Counted from the first letter of the stretch, positions 1 through 8,885 are shown. The stretch: DNA of 64,000 nt from Actinomadura_E scrupuli (GCF_050971785.1 NZ_JBPCCU010000001.1:1240001-1304000), one strand, 5' to 3'. Translations and numbers: made by a program. Notes: generated by a model not told the origin, from the sequence alone.

Positions 1-722
1 CGCCAGGCCGCGATCCTGCGGACGGCGTCCGACACCATCGCCCGCACGATCTCCCGCCCGTGCTCGGCGGTCGCGCCGCAGGGGTCGCCGAGGACGCCCG
101 ACGGCGACACGGCGCGGACGCCGTGCGCCACGAGCTCCGGCATGATGCTCGCGAGCGGCCGGTCGTCGCCGGCGACCGCGCGGTCCATCCGCACCTGCCC
201 GGGGGCGAGACAGAGCATGACCGAGGTCTCGGTGAAGCCGGCGTGGGCGTCGCCGCCGGGAACGCCGCAGCCGACCCAGGCGACGTCGTGCCCTTCGGCG
301 CGCATCTGCCCGACGGCGGTACGCAGGCTCGGGACGTTGCCGCCGTGCCCGTTGACGAAGACGACGCGCTCCGCCCACAGGGCCAGGGAGCGCGTGGTCT
401 CCACGATCACGGCGTGCAGGGCCTGGTGGCCGAGGGAGACCGTGCCGGGGAAGCCCGCGTGCTCGCCGCTCGACCCGTAGCCGAGTGCCGGCGCGACCAG
501 CGGCGGACCGGCCGCGCCCGGCGGGAGGGCCGCGGCCACGCGCTCCGCGACGACCTGGGCGATCACGCTGTCCGTGGAGAGGGGCAGGTGGGGACCGTGC
601 TGCTCGGTGGATCCGAGGGGGAGGAGCACGAGCGAGCCCGCGGGCAGGGACGGCCAGACCGCTCCCGCCAGGTCGCGGGCGTCCGTGGAGTCCGCATCGC
701 CGGTCGTGCCGGTGCCGGTCAT
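1..722 (-). CDS. mftE: MftE, mycofactocin precursor peptide peptidase (partial)
   Basis: Creatininase-family metallopeptidase. In the mycofactocin pathway it releases the C-terminal modified Val-Tyr unit (AHDP) from the precursor peptide MftA. I translated the minus strand from the ATG at 722. It shows the family's metal-site segments GSTEQHGPHLP, D-S-V near residue 50, GEHAGFPGT, NGHGGN and a Glu in the later AGFTETS segment. About 240 residues are visible and the frame is open at the left edge, so only the C-terminal end is missing. It starts 30 nt after mftD ends and has the same strand, which fits the mftA-E operon. mftF, normally next, would lie outside the window. Confidence 0.93.
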   Translation of the reverse strand, partial: MTGTGTTGDADSTDARDLAGAVWPSLPAGSLVLLPLGSTEQHGPHLPLSTDSVIAQVVAERVAAALPPGAAGPPLVAPALGYGSSGEHAGFPGTVSLGHQALHAVIVETTRSLALWAERVVFVNGHGGNVPSLRTAVGQMRAEGHDVAWVGCGVPGGDAHAGFTETSVMLCLAPGQVRMDRAVAGDDRPLASIMPELVAHGVRAVSPSGVLGDPCGATAEHGREIVRAMVSDAVRRIAAW

Positions 723-752
723 GTCGCGCCGGTCGTGTCTGGGCCGTTCATG

Positions 753-1949
753 TCACCGCGCGGGTTCGGCGGCCGTACGGCCGAGGGTGACCGCGAAGCC
801 GGGCGGGATGTGCAGGTCGTCCGGGCAGAGCTGGTGCACGGAGGAGTGACCGAGGCCCAGGACCGCGGAGTCGAGGCCGCCGCGCAGGATGTCCAGGACG
901 TTCTCGACCCCGGCCTGCCGGTTGGCGGCCAGGCCCCACAGGTAGGCGCGCCCGATGAGCACCGCCCGCGCGCCCAGGGCCAGCGCCTTGGCCACGTCCC
1001 CGCCGCGCCGCACGCCCCCGTCGAGCAGCACCTCGACCTGGTCCCCGACCGCCTCCGCGATGGACGGCAGCAGCCGGATGGTGGCGGGGGTGGTGTCCAG
1101 GTTGTTGCCGCCGTGGTTGGAGACCGACAGGGCCGTGACTCCCGCGTCGACCGCCCGCTTGGCGTCGTCCACCCGGGTCACGCCCTTGAGCAGGAAGGGG
1201 CCGCCCCACTCCTCGCGGAGCCACTTCACGTCGTCCCAGGTGGGGGGAGGGGTGTTCATCCACTCGCCGTAGGCGCCGAAGAACGTCGGGGCCTCGCCGC
1301 CCGGTGGCCGCAGGTTCGGCGCGGTGAGGTCCGGGATGCTCCTGGTGCGGGCGAAGCGCCACAGCCAGCCGGGCCGGGTCAGGACCGCGGGCGCCAGGCG
1401 CACCATGGTCTTAAGGTCGATCCTCTCCGGGATGGCGGGGCTGCCCCAGTCCCGGCCGTTGGAGAACGACCAGTCGAGGGTCACGATGAGCGCCTTGGCC
1501 CCGGCGCTCCTCGCCCGGTCCATCCGCTGCACCATCGCCTCGCGCTCGCCGCTCCAGTACATCTGGTAGAAGACGTTCGGGTTGGCCGCGCAGACCTCCT
1601 CGACGGGCCTGCTCGCGAACGAGCTCAGGCCCATGATGACGCCGCGGTTGGCGGCGGCGCGCGCGACGGCGACCTCGCCGTCGGGGTCCACGGCCTGCAC
1701 GCCGGTGGGGGAGATCAGGATCGGCAACGACGTCTCCACGCCCAGCACCGTCGTGGACAGGTCCCGCACCGCGTGGTGCCCGACGACGCGGGGGGCGAAG
1801 CCGAGCTCGGCGAAGGCGTCCGTGTTGTCGTCGATCGTCCGGCCGCGCTCGGATCCGGCGACCAGCGCGCCGTAGACCATGCCCGGCAGGCGCTTCTCGG
1901 CCCTGCGCTGCGCTTCGGCCACGGTCTCGAACCAGGGGTTCCTGCTCAT
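753..1949 (-). CDS. mftD: MftD, FMN-dependent pre-mycofactocin synthase
   Basis: Member of the lactate oxidase/glycolate oxidase FMN enzyme family, 398 residues. MftD oxidatively deaminates AHDP, made by MftE, to pre-mycofactocin, the redox-active dione core. Visible family features are SPTGVQAVDPDGE in the first third, the SNHGGNNLD active-site stretch and DGGVRRGGDVAKALALGA, the phosphate-binding part of the TIM barrel. The usual SNHGGRQLD Arg of lactate oxidases is Asn here, consistent with a non-hydroxyacid substrate. It lies between mftC (36 nt upstream) and mftE (30 nt downstream) in one operon. Confidence 0.95.
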   Translation of the reverse strand: MSRNPWFETVAEAQRRAEKRLPGMVYGALVAGSERGRTIDDNTDAFAELGFAPRVVGHHAVRDLSTTVLGVETSLPILISPTGVQAVDPDGEVAVARAAANRGVIMGLSSFASRPVEEVCAANPNVFYQMYWSGEREAMVQRMDRARSAGAKALIVTLDWSFSNGRDWGSPAIPERIDLKTMVRLAPAVLTRPGWLWRFARTRSIPDLTAPNLRPPGGEAPTFFGAYGEWMNTPPPTWDDVKWLREEWGGPFLLKGVTRVDDAKRAVDAGVTALSVSNHGGNNLDTTPATIRLLPSIAEAVGDQVEVLLDGGVRRGGDVAKALALGARAVLIGRAYLWGLAANRQAGVENVLDILRGGLDSAVLGLGHSSVHQLCPDDLHIPPGFAVTLGRTAAEPAR

Positions 1950-1985
1950 CTGTGCTGTCTCCTCGGTGGGGGCTGCCGGGCGGAC

Positions 1986-3233
1986 TCAGGTGACCCGCAG
2001 GCCCGACAGCGGGTCCTCGGCGCACGCGCTCACCGGCGGCCGGTCCAGCTCCGGACGGCGCGTGAGCGTGAGGGGGACCGGACCCCCCCGGGCGGGAGCG
2101 GTGCGGCGGGAGTGATCCGCGATGGGCCTGGGGATGCCCGCCCGGTCCTCGGGCCGCTTGGCGAGCAGTTCCTCGCCGTAGCCCTGGACGCACTCGGGAT
2201 CGGGGCCGTCCAGCGGCAGGCCGGTGAAGAACTTGGCGGCCATGCAGCCGCCCTTGCAGGTGTCGTAGAAGGCACAGGAACTGCACGCCCCGCCGCTTTG
2301 CGGTGACCGCAGGTCGCGGAAGAGCTTGGAGTCGCGCCAGACCCCCGCGAAGCCGCCGGGCCGCCGTACGTTCCCCGCGAGGAACTCCTCGTGGATCGCG
2401 AAGGGGCAGGCGTAGACGTCGCCGACCGGGTCGATGAGGCACACGACCCGTCCGGCCCCGCACAGATTGAGCCCGGGCAGCGCCTGCCCGTACGCGGACA
2501 GATGGAAGAAGGAGTCGCCGGTCAGCACCCCCTCGCCGTGCGCGACCAGCCAGTCGTACAGCTCGCGTTGCTGCTCGCGGGCCGGGTGCAGGTCGTCCCA
2601 GACGTCCGCGCCGCGCCCGGAGGGACGCAGCCTGGTCAGGCGGAGCTGGGCGCCGTAGCGGTCGGCCAGCGCCTTGAACTCGTCCAGTTGCGGGATGTTG
2701 TGCCGCGTGCAGACGACCGAGAGCTTGAAGTTCTTCATCCCGGCGTCGGCGAGGTTGCGCATGGCGGTCACGGCGGTGTCGTAGGAGCCCGGGCCGCGCA
2801 GCGCGTCGTTGACCTCGGCGGTGGCGCCGTCGAGGGAGATCTGGACGTCGACGTAGTCGTTGGCGGCCAGCCGCCGGGCGGCGGCGGGGGTGATCCGGAC
2901 GCCGTTGGTGGAGAACTTGACGCCGACGTGGTGCGCGGTGGCGTAGTCCAGGAGCTCCCAGAAGTCGGGGCGCACGGTCGGCTCTCCACCGCCGATGTTG
3001 ACGTAGAAGACCTGCATGGCCTCCAGCTCGTCGATGACGGCCTTGGCCTCCGCGGTGCTCAGCTCACGAGGGTCGCGCCGCCCGGAGCTGGACAGGCAGT
3101 GCGCGCAGGCCAGGTTGCAGGCGTAGGTGAGCTCCCACGTCAGGCAGATCGGCGCGTCGAGCCCGTACTCGAACAGGTCGACCAGCCGGGACCCGGACGC
3201 GGGCTCGGCCACCCGCGGGGCGGTGACGGTCAT
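1986..3233 (-). CDS. mftC: MftC, radical SAM/SPASM peptide maturase
   Basis: Radical S-adenosylmethionine enzyme that, with the carrier MftB, decarboxylates and crosslinks the C-terminal Val-Tyr of MftA. With the start at 3233 it has 415 residues. The SAM [4Fe-4S] motif CNLACAHC (Cys39, Cys43, Cys46) is followed by the GGGEPT SAM-binding stretch. A C-terminal SPASM domain carries CSSCAFYDTCKGGC and further Cys for auxiliary clusters. The chosen ATG overlaps the mftB stop by four bases (ATGA); the open frame extends 30 codons further up inside mftB but has no reason to be used. Confidence 0.97.
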   Translation of the reverse strand: MTVTAPRVAEPASGSRLVDLFEYGLDAPICLTWELTYACNLACAHCLSSSGRRDPRELSTAEAKAVIDELEAMQVFYVNIGGGEPTVRPDFWELLDYATAHHVGVKFSTNGVRITPAAARRLAANDYVDVQISLDGATAEVNDALRGPGSYDTAVTAMRNLADAGMKNFKLSVVCTRHNIPQLDEFKALADRYGAQLRLTRLRPSGRGADVWDDLHPAREQQRELYDWLVAHGEGVLTGDSFFHLSAYGQALPGLNLCGAGRVVCLIDPVGDVYACPFAIHEEFLAGNVRRPGGFAGVWRDSKLFRDLRSPQSGGACSSCAFYDTCKGGCMAAKFFTGLPLDGPDPECVQGYGEELLAKRPEDRAGIPRPIADHSRRTAPARGGPVPLTLTRRPELDRPPVSACAEDPLSGLRVT

Positions 3234-3508
3234 GGGGCGGTCCTTTCGACGAGCATGGACGACCGGAAGAGCGCCGTCAGCGCGGCGTGGTAGCGCGGCA
3301 GGTCGGAGGCGGGGACGCCGCACGCCGTGCAGGCGGCGCGGGCCGAGGGCGTCTCCGCGAGGGAGCGCACGACGTCGAGCAGCAGCCGGTCCTTGAGGAA
3401 CGACAGCTTGCGCGTCCCGAAGTGGTAGAGCAGCGCGCCGAACGGTTCCGGCCGCACGGAGACCTGCGGATGCAGGTCCCAGGCGCCGTCGAGGTCGATC
3501 CCGGGCAC
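3230..3508 (-). CDS. mftB: MftB, mycofactocin precursor peptide chaperone
   Basis: Small (92 residue) RiPP-recognition-type protein that binds MftA and presents it to MftC. The segment GALLYHFGTRKLSFLKDRLLLDVVRSL is typical of the MftB family. The frame is open far upstream through mftA, so I placed the start at the GTG at 3508, which lies 10 bases after the mftA stop with a GGGA stretch before it and gives the usual family length. Its stop overlaps the mftC start (ATGA). Confidence 0.93.
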   Translation of the reverse strand: MPGIDLDGAWDLHPQVSVRPEPFGALLYHFGTRKLSFLKDRLLLDVVRSLAETPSARAACTACGVPASDLPRYHAALTALFRSSMLVERTAP

Positions 3509-3518
3509 CGTGCGGTCC

Positions 3519-3662
3519 CTAGTAGACGCCGCACATGCCGTCGATCGAGACCTCTTCGATGAGCGACTCGGCGGCGGAGGTCTCCTCGTCGTGCACCTCT
3601 TCGGCGGCGAGTCCGGTGGCGACTTCGGCGGGCTCGGTGACAAGGGCGTGGGTCTCGCTCAT
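3519..3662 (-). CDS. mftA: MftA, mycofactocin precursor peptide
   Basis: Forty-seven residue ribosomal precursor of the redox cofactor mycofactocin. It ends in the hallmark IDGMCGVY, and the terminal Val-Tyr becomes the cofactor core. The preceding region is acidic (EEVHDEETSAAESLIEEVS), as in other MftA leaders. The ATG at 3662 has a GAGGGAG ribosome site about 6 bases upstream. A longer open frame up to 3854 crosses the promoter and is not credible. First gene of the minus-strand operon mftA-B-C-D-E. Confidence 0.97.
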   Translation of the reverse strand: MSETHALVTEPAEVATGLAAEEVHDEETSAAESLIEEVSIDGMCGVY

Positions 3663-3692
3663 GGAAGCTCCCTCAGAGCACGTGGCGGCCAT

Positions 3693-3729
3693 CGCGATGT
3701 ACGACTTACACGACTTAGCTGACATCGCG
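3693..3729. promoter_or_regulatory. Dyad and direct repeat in the mftA/mftG intergenic region
   Basis: The 168-base gap between divergent mftA and mftG holds an exact 8-base inverted repeat, CGCGATGT at 3693-3700 and ACATCGCG at 3722-3729. Inside it is a direct repeat CGACTTA at 3702-3708 and 3711-3717. This is the likely regulatory site for the mycofactocin operon. MftR of mycobacteria is known to control mft genes and to respond to acyl-CoA; assigning this dyad to the nearby MftR is inference. Confidence 0.45.
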
Positions 3730-3830
3730 CGTATTTGGGGGGAATAGTATTTGCATTGAGTGCCAAAAGATAGGTCGCCGATGAAAGTCGCTCGTTCACC
3801 TGCGGGTTTCCCTTCCGGTGACTCCTCGTC

Positions 3831-5393
3831 GTGAGAACCCGCGCGACGCGACACCCGGACGTGCTCGTGGTCGGGGCGGGCGGCAGCGGAGCCGTCCTGG
3901 CGGCTCGGCTCAGCGAGGACCCCGACCGTGAGGTCCGGGTCCTGGAGGCCGGGCCGGTGCCGAGGAGGGTGTCGGAGTTCCCCACCGGGCTACTGGACGC
4001 GCGGCTCGTCCCAGGCGCGCAGCCGGGCCACGGCTCCGTCCGGTCGTATCCCGCCCATCTCACCCCAGAGCGCCCGTACGCGGTGCCGAGGGGGCGGATC
4101 CTCGGCGGTTCCACCACCGTCAACGGCGGCTACTTCGTCCGGGCGCGGCGCGCGGACTTCGATCGCTGGGCCGCGCACGTGGGCGACGGCTTCTGGTCGT
4201 ACGAGCGCGTCCTGCCGTTCCTGCGCTCGCTGGAGACCGACCTCGACCACGGGGCCGGTCCGCTGCACGGGGGCACCGGGCCGATCCGGGTCCGCCGCAC
4301 CGGAGTGGGCCACCCCGCCGTGGCGGCGTTCGGCCGCGCGGCCCGCGAGATGGGCTTTCCGGAGGAGCCGGACAAGAACGCTCAGGACCCTCCCGGTTTC
4401 GGCCCCCTTCCGTCGAATGCGGTCGGCGGGCAGCGGATCAACACCGGGATCGCCTACCTCCTGGGAGCGCTCGGACGGCCGAACCTCACCGTGACGGGTG
4501 GGTGCACCGTGCGCTCGGTGACGGTCAGCCGCGGCCGGGCGACCGGCGTGGTGGCCGAGCACGCCGGGCGACGGTTCGTGGTGGAGGCCGGGGAGGTCGT
4601 GCTCTGCGCCGGTTCGTTCGCCTCACCGCAGGTGCTGCACCTGTCGGGGATCGGACCGGCACACGACCTCGCGCGTCTCGGCGTTCCGGTCGTCCAGGAC
4701 CTCCCCGCGGTCGGGGCCACGTTCAGCGATCACCCTCAGGTGGTGATGGAGTGGACGCCCCGGCGGCCGATGGCCGAGCCGTCCGGTTCGTGGCTGGGCG
4801 GCGCCCTGCACCTGTCCTCGTCCGGCGGCCCCCCCGAGGGGGATCTGGAGATCCTGCAGTCGCTCGTGCCGATCGCCGGCCTGGTCGGCGGTGCGGTGGC
4901 GGTCCCCGGCGCGCCCCTGCCCTTCCTCGTGTCCGTGCTGAGTCCGCGGACGAGTGGCCGCCTGTCCACGCGGTCGGCGGATCCCGAGGTCCCGCCGCGC
5001 ATCGAGTACGGATACCTGGAGACGAACGGCGACCGGTGCCGGATGCGCGAGGCGGTCCGGACGACGGCGGCCCTGATCGCCGCCGACGCGTTCGGCGAGG
5101 TCGCCGCGGGACCGGCGGAACCCGGGCCGGAGATCCTGGCGGACGACCGTGCGCTCGACCGGTGGATACGCGCGCGGCTCGGCACGTCCCAGCACACCTG
5201 CGGCACCGTCCCGATGGGCCCGGCCGGTGCGCCGTCGGCCGCGGTCGACGCCTACGGAAGGGTGCACGGGCTCAGCGGCCTTCGCGTGGCCGATACCTCG
5301 ATCCTCCCGACGGCGCCGCTGCGCGGCCCGGCCGCGACGGCCGTTCTCGTCGGCGAGCTGATCGCCCACGCCATCCGCCAGGAATTGGGCTGA
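3831..5393 (+). CDS. mftG: MftG, mycofactocin-associated GMC oxidoreductase
   Basis: FAD-dependent glucose-methanol-choline family oxidoreductase, 520 residues, full length. It has the N-terminal dinucleotide motif VVGAGGSGAVLAARLSE, the GMC signature GRILGGSTTVNGGYF, and the C-terminal HTCGTVPMG and LRVADTSILPT segments with the family's active-site His. In mycobacteria MftG reoxidises mycofactocinol and passes electrons to the respiratory chain; that role is carried over from the family. It starts with GTG at 3831, divergent from mftA, and converges on mftR with an 18-base gap. Confidence 0.92.
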   Translation: MRTRATRHPDVLVVGAGGSGAVLAARLSEDPDREVRVLEAGPVPRRVSEFPTGLLDARLVPGAQPGHGSVRSYPAHLTPERPYAVPRGRILGGSTTVNGGYFVRARRADFDRWAAHVGDGFWSYERVLPFLRSLETDLDHGAGPLHGGTGPIRVRRTGVGHPAVAAFGRAAREMGFPEEPDKNAQDPPGFGPLPSNAVGGQRINTGIAYLLGALGRPNLTVTGGCTVRSVTVSRGRATGVVAEHAGRRFVVEAGEVVLCAGSFASPQVLHLSGIGPAHDLARLGVPVVQDLPAVGATFSDHPQVVMEWTPRRPMAEPSGSWLGGALHLSSSGGPPEGDLEILQSLVPIAGLVGGAVAVPGAPLPFLVSVLSPRTSGRLSTRSADPEVPPRIEYGYLETNGDRCRMREAVRTTAALIAADAFGEVAAGPAEPGPEILADDRALDRWIRARLGTSQHTCGTVPMGPAGAPSAAVDAYGRVHGLSGLRVADTSILPTAPLRGPAATAVLVGELIAHAIRQELG

Positions 5394-5411
5394 TCACCGC
5401 GCGGGAAGGCT

Positions 5412-6047
5412 TCACGGTTCGGGTCTGCGCTCCAGGCCGTCCAGGCCCGCCGCGATCCGGCCGATGGTCTCCGCCAGCAGCTCCGACAGCCCGGTGCCGT
5501 CCTCGGCCGCCAGCCAGTGCTCGTACGCCGAGACCGCGGCCGCGAGGAGGGCGTGGCCGGCGAGCCGGGGGAGCATCGCGGAGGGCGGCAGCCCGGTGCG
5601 CTCCGCCACGAACTCCGTGACGATCGCCCGCCAGGAGGCATAGCGGAGCGTCGCGTCGGCCTGCAGGGCGGGCACTCCCAGGATGAGCTCCATGCGCTGG
5701 CGGTGCCAGGGCACGTCCGCGACGTCGAACCGGTTGAACTCCACGACGGCCTCGCGGAGGGCGTCCATCATCGGCGTGCGCGGATCGGTCCTGGCCAGGA
5801 GCTCCCGCAGCGTCAGCAGATGGGCTTCGAAGTCACCCCACACCAGATCGTTCTTGGACGCGAAGTAGTGGAAGAACGTCCTGCGGCCGATGCCCGCGGC
5901 GGCGGCGATGTCGTCGACCGTGGTGTCGCCGAAACCCTGCCGCGCGAACAGCTCGAAGCCCAGCCGTTCGAGGGCCGCGCGTGAGGTCACCCGCGGCCTG
6001 CCCATCACCGCCTGGTCGCCGCGCCTGCCCCTGCCGGGATGCGTCAC
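5412..6047 (-). CDS. mftR: MftR, TetR-family regulator of mycofactocin genes
   Basis: TetR-type repressor of 211 residues. The N-terminal helix-turn-helix reads TTVDDIAAAAGIGRRTFFHYF, and the rest is a helical ligand-binding domain. The position next to mftG and the sequence style match MftR, which in mycobacteria represses mft genes until long-chain acyl-CoA binds. The GTG at 6047 is the longest start; GTG at 6008 or ATG at 6005 are equally possible since no clear ribosome site is seen. The 6048-6243 gap behind it shows no gene. Confidence 0.85.
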   Translation of the reverse strand: MTHPGRGRRGDQAVMGRPRVTSRAALERLGFELFARQGFGDTTVDDIAAAAGIGRRTFFHYFASKNDLVWGDFEAHLLTLRELLARTDPRTPMMDALREAVVEFNRFDVADVPWHRQRMELILGVPALQADATLRYASWRAIVTEFVAERTGLPPSAMLPRLAGHALLAAAVSAYEHWLAAEDGTGLSELLAETIGRIAAGLDGLERRPEP

Positions 6048-6243
6048 GTGCGGCCGTCCCCGGCCGTCCGGGCGCTGGCGGCCGGGGCCGCCGGCTCGTC
6101 CCGTACGCGTAGCTCACCTGTCATGTCTCCCAGGCTGCCACGACCGGCCCGGCAAGGCGGTGTTCATCGGCCCGCCGGGCCCGGCGGACCCCGCGGGGGG
6201 ACGCCGGCGGGCAGATCCGCGGCGTTCCCGCCCCGTCGTGTGG

Positions 6244-7335
6244 TCACCCGAACACCGGGACGATCTGCGGCAGGTCGGCCGTCGTGCGGATTCCCGGGGG
6301 TGCCGCGCAGACGAAGGGCACGGCGTTGACGGCGCGGTTGGCCGTCAGTCCGGGCGACACCGCGGCCCACCGTTCGATGGGCACCGGGAAGTGGATGTCG
6401 AGGTCGAGCGGGGCGTCGCCCTCGACCGAGACGTGCCAGCCGGTGGCGCGGACGTCCCATCCGGGATCGAGGTCGGTGGAGCAGTACCAGGCGGCGCGAA
6501 AGCGCAGCACCGGCCGGCCGCCCCGCATCCCCGACACCGTCATCCGCTGTGCGGCGACGGTGCCGGCCGCCAGGACCCCGGCGGCGATCTCGACCGGGCG
6601 GCGGGCGACCGCGACCTCCCCGCTCGCCTCCACGGAGTCGAGGGGCATCGAGAGCGTGTCGGCGAGGAGACGGAGCGACGGGCCGAAGCTGCTCCGCCCA
6701 TGCGACAGCCGGCGTTCGTCGAACTCCGCGGGAGGCTTGCCGAAGCCCATCACGTCGAAGAGCAAGCCCGGCGAGTCGCGTCGCGAGAGATCGGCGAACT
6801 CGTCGATCGTGATGGCGTCGAGCCGCCGTTGGATCGACGCCAGGACCAGCGGGAGGGCCTCGGTGATGAATCCCGGGCTGCTGCCGGTGCTGTGGATCGA
6901 GGTCTCGCCGAGGTCGCACGCGGCCTCGACCCGTTCGCGGACCGCGGGGTCGAGGCCGGCGGGATGATGGAACTCGCCCCGGGTCGTCACGATGTTCACG
7001 CCCGACGCCAGCAGCCGGCAGACCTCGTCGACATCGCAGGAGCGCGGCATGTACAGGACGCAGTCGGCGCCGAGCCCGAGCACCTCCTCGATGTCACGCG
7101 TCGCGGTGACCCCGGTCGTCCCGAGCCCGCACAGCTCGCCGGCGTCGACCCCGGCCTTGGCCTCCGTATGGACGTACACCCCGGCCAACGCAAGGTGCGG
7201 GTGCTCGATCACCGACCGCAGCGCGTGGGTGCCGATGTTCCCCGTGGCCCACTGGACGACGCCGCGCGGTGCCCGCGCCGCCTCCGCGGGGCCGCCGGGC
7301 GCCGGGAGACGCTCCTCCTGCCGTGCCGCCGTCAT
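6244..7335 (-). CDS. NAD(P)-binding DapB-like dehydrogenase
   Basis: Protein of 363 residues with an N-terminal Rossmann segment VVQWATGNIGTHALRSVIEHP and the organisation of the dihydrodipicolinate-reductase-like / 2,4-diaminopentanoate dehydrogenase family common in actinomycetes. The GSSPGFITEALPLVLA stretch in the middle is characteristic. Its start overlaps the stop of the upstream aldehyde dehydrogenase by four bases (ATGA), so the two are one operon. Substrate unknown; reduction or oxidation of an oxo/amino compound is only inferred from the fold. Confidence 0.78.
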   Translation of the reverse strand: MTAARQEERLPAPGGPAEAARAPRGVVQWATGNIGTHALRSVIEHPHLALAGVYVHTEAKAGVDAGELCGLGTTGVTATRDIEEVLGLGADCVLYMPRSCDVDEVCRLLASGVNIVTTRGEFHHPAGLDPAVRERVEAACDLGETSIHSTGSSPGFITEALPLVLASIQRRLDAITIDEFADLSRRDSPGLLFDVMGFGKPPAEFDERRLSHGRSSFGPSLRLLADTLSMPLDSVEASGEVAVARRPVEIAAGVLAAGTVAAQRMTVSGMRGGRPVLRFRAAWYCSTDLDPGWDVRATGWHVSVEGDAPLDLDIHFPVPIERWAAVSPGLTANRAVNAVPFVCAAPPGIRTTADLPQIVPVFG

Positions 7336-8849
7336 GCGACCACCGCGCCGAAGGCCTTGCTCTCCAGGAACTCCTCGAGCCCGGCGGCGCCCATCTCGCG
7401 GCCGATGCCCGACTGCTTGTACCCGCCGAACGGCACGTCGGCGGAGAAGTAGTCGCCGCCGTTGATGCTGAACGTCCCGCTGCGGATCCTGCGGGCCACC
7501 GCGACGGCGCGCTCCTGGTCACCGCTGTGCACCGCGCCGGAGAGACCGAAGATCGAGTTGTTGGCGATGCGCACCGCGTCGTCCTCGTCGTCGTACGGGA
7601 TGACGGCGAGGACCGGCCCGAAGACCTCCTCCTGCGCGATCTCGCTGTCCGGGTCGACCCCGCTGAGCAGGGTCGGGGTGTAGAAGAAGCCGGGATCGAC
7701 GCGCTCGCCGCCGGTCACGAGCTTCGCGCCCGCCGCGACGGCCCGTCGCACCAGCCCGTCCACCTTGTCGCGCTGCCGCTCGCTGATGAGCGGTCCCATG
7801 TACGTCCGGGGATGGGCGGGATCGCCGTACCGCACGCGGCCGAGGCCGGCCGCGACCTGCTCGACGATCTCGTCGTGCCGTGCCCTCGGCACGAGCAGCC
7901 GGGAGGTGAGCGCGCAGCCCTGCCCGGAGTGCGCGCAGATGGTGAAAGCCGCGAACATCGCGGCGGCGGCGAGGTCGGCGTCGTCCAGGATGATCATGGC
8001 GGACTTGCCGCCGAGCTCCAGGAAGACGCGTTTCACCGTACGGCTCGCGGCTTCCATGATCCGGCGGCCGGTGGCCGTGGAGCCGGTGAAACTGATCATG
8101 TCCACGTCGGGGTGGGTGGTGAGGGCCTCGCCGACCGCGGCCTCGGACGAGGTCAGGATGTTGACCACGCCGGGCGGGATGTCCGTGTGGCGGGCGATCA
8201 GCTCGCCCAGAGCCAGCGTGACCAGCGGCGTGTCCGGAGAGCCTTTGAGCACGACCGTGCATCCCGCCGCGAGCGCGGGAGCCAGCTTGGCCAGCGCGAG
8301 CTGGTTGGGATAGTTGTACGGGATGATCGCGGCGACCACCCCCGCGGCCTCCTTCTCCACCCAGCGGCGATGACGCCGGCCCCGGCTCTCGACCTCGCCG
8401 AGGTCCTGGGTCATGGGGTAGGTCTCGAGCAGATCGGCGTAGTACTTGACGATCTTGATGGGGTCGTCGAGCTGGGGGCCGTAGGTGAGCATGCGGGGCG
8501 CGCCGACCTCCGCGATCGTCAGCTCGCGCAGCTCCTCGCTGTGCTCGGTCAACGCCCGGTGGAGCTGGTCGAGACACCGGACGCGGGCCTCCGGGTCGGT
8601 CGGCCAGCCGGTGGTGTCGAACGCACGGCGGGCCGCCGCGACACCGGCTCTGGCCTCGACGACCGTGGCGTCCGGTGCCTGGCCGAGCACCTCGCCGGTC
8701 GCGGGATTGACCGAGGGGAACGTCCGTCCGGCCTCGACGAGGCGTCCGTCGATGAGCAGGCGCCGCACCGCGTCCTGCGCCCGAATGCCGTCCTCGCCGG
8801 TTCCCCGCGCGGGGTCCGTGGCGATCGGCACGTTGTCCTGAGATTTCAT
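7332..8849 (-). CDS. Aldehyde dehydrogenase family protein
   Basis: NAD(P)-dependent aldehyde dehydrogenase of 505 residues, full length. It shows IIPYNYP (cofactor pocket), FTGSTATGRRI (Rossmann), FLELGGKS with the general-base Glu and HSGQGCALTSR with the nucleophilic Cys, and the C-terminal PFGGYKQSGIGRE. It would oxidise an aldehyde to an acid for the neighbouring CoA ligases. Being close to the mycofactocin genes it may take aldehydes made by mycofactocin-dependent alcohol dehydrogenases (inference). A weak copy of the regulon operator lies 22-36 bases before its start. Confidence 0.92.
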   Translation of the reverse strand: MKSQDNVPIATDPARGTGEDGIRAQDAVRRLLIDGRLVEAGRTFPSVNPATGEVLGQAPDATVVEARAGVAAARRAFDTTGWPTDPEARVRCLDQLHRALTEHSEELRELTIAEVGAPRMLTYGPQLDDPIKIVKYYADLLETYPMTQDLGEVESRGRRHRRWVEKEAAGVVAAIIPYNYPNQLALAKLAPALAAGCTVVLKGSPDTPLVTLALGELIARHTDIPPGVVNILTSSEAAVGEALTTHPDVDMISFTGSTATGRRIMEAASRTVKRVFLELGGKSAMIILDDADLAAAAMFAAFTICAHSGQGCALTSRLLVPRARHDEIVEQVAAGLGRVRYGDPAHPRTYMGPLISERQRDKVDGLVRRAVAAGAKLVTGGERVDPGFFYTPTLLSGVDPDSEIAQEEVFGPVLAVIPYDDEDDAVRIANNSIFGLSGAVHSGDQERAVAVARRIRSGTFSINGGDYFSADVPFGGYKQSGIGREMGAAGLEEFLESKAFGAVVA

Positions 8850-8870
8850 CCCGTCTCCTTCTTAATGACT

Positions 8871-8885
8871 GGAAACTACATTCTC
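8871..8885. promoter_or_regulatory. Weak regulon operator (half site) before the aldehyde dehydrogenase
   Basis: GGAAACTACATTCTC. The right half is an exact ATTCTC; the left half matches GAGAAT at three of six positions. It lies just upstream of the minus-strand aldehyde dehydrogenase. It fits the GAGAAT-N3-ATTCTC element only as a half site. Confidence 0.4.

Noticed and set aside
60..2306. Long plus-strand open frame (748 codons) over the mycofactocin genes
   Set aside because: Antisense to mftC, mftD and mftE, with Arg/Gly/Ala/Pro-rich translation and no family motifs; long antisense frames are common at this base composition.
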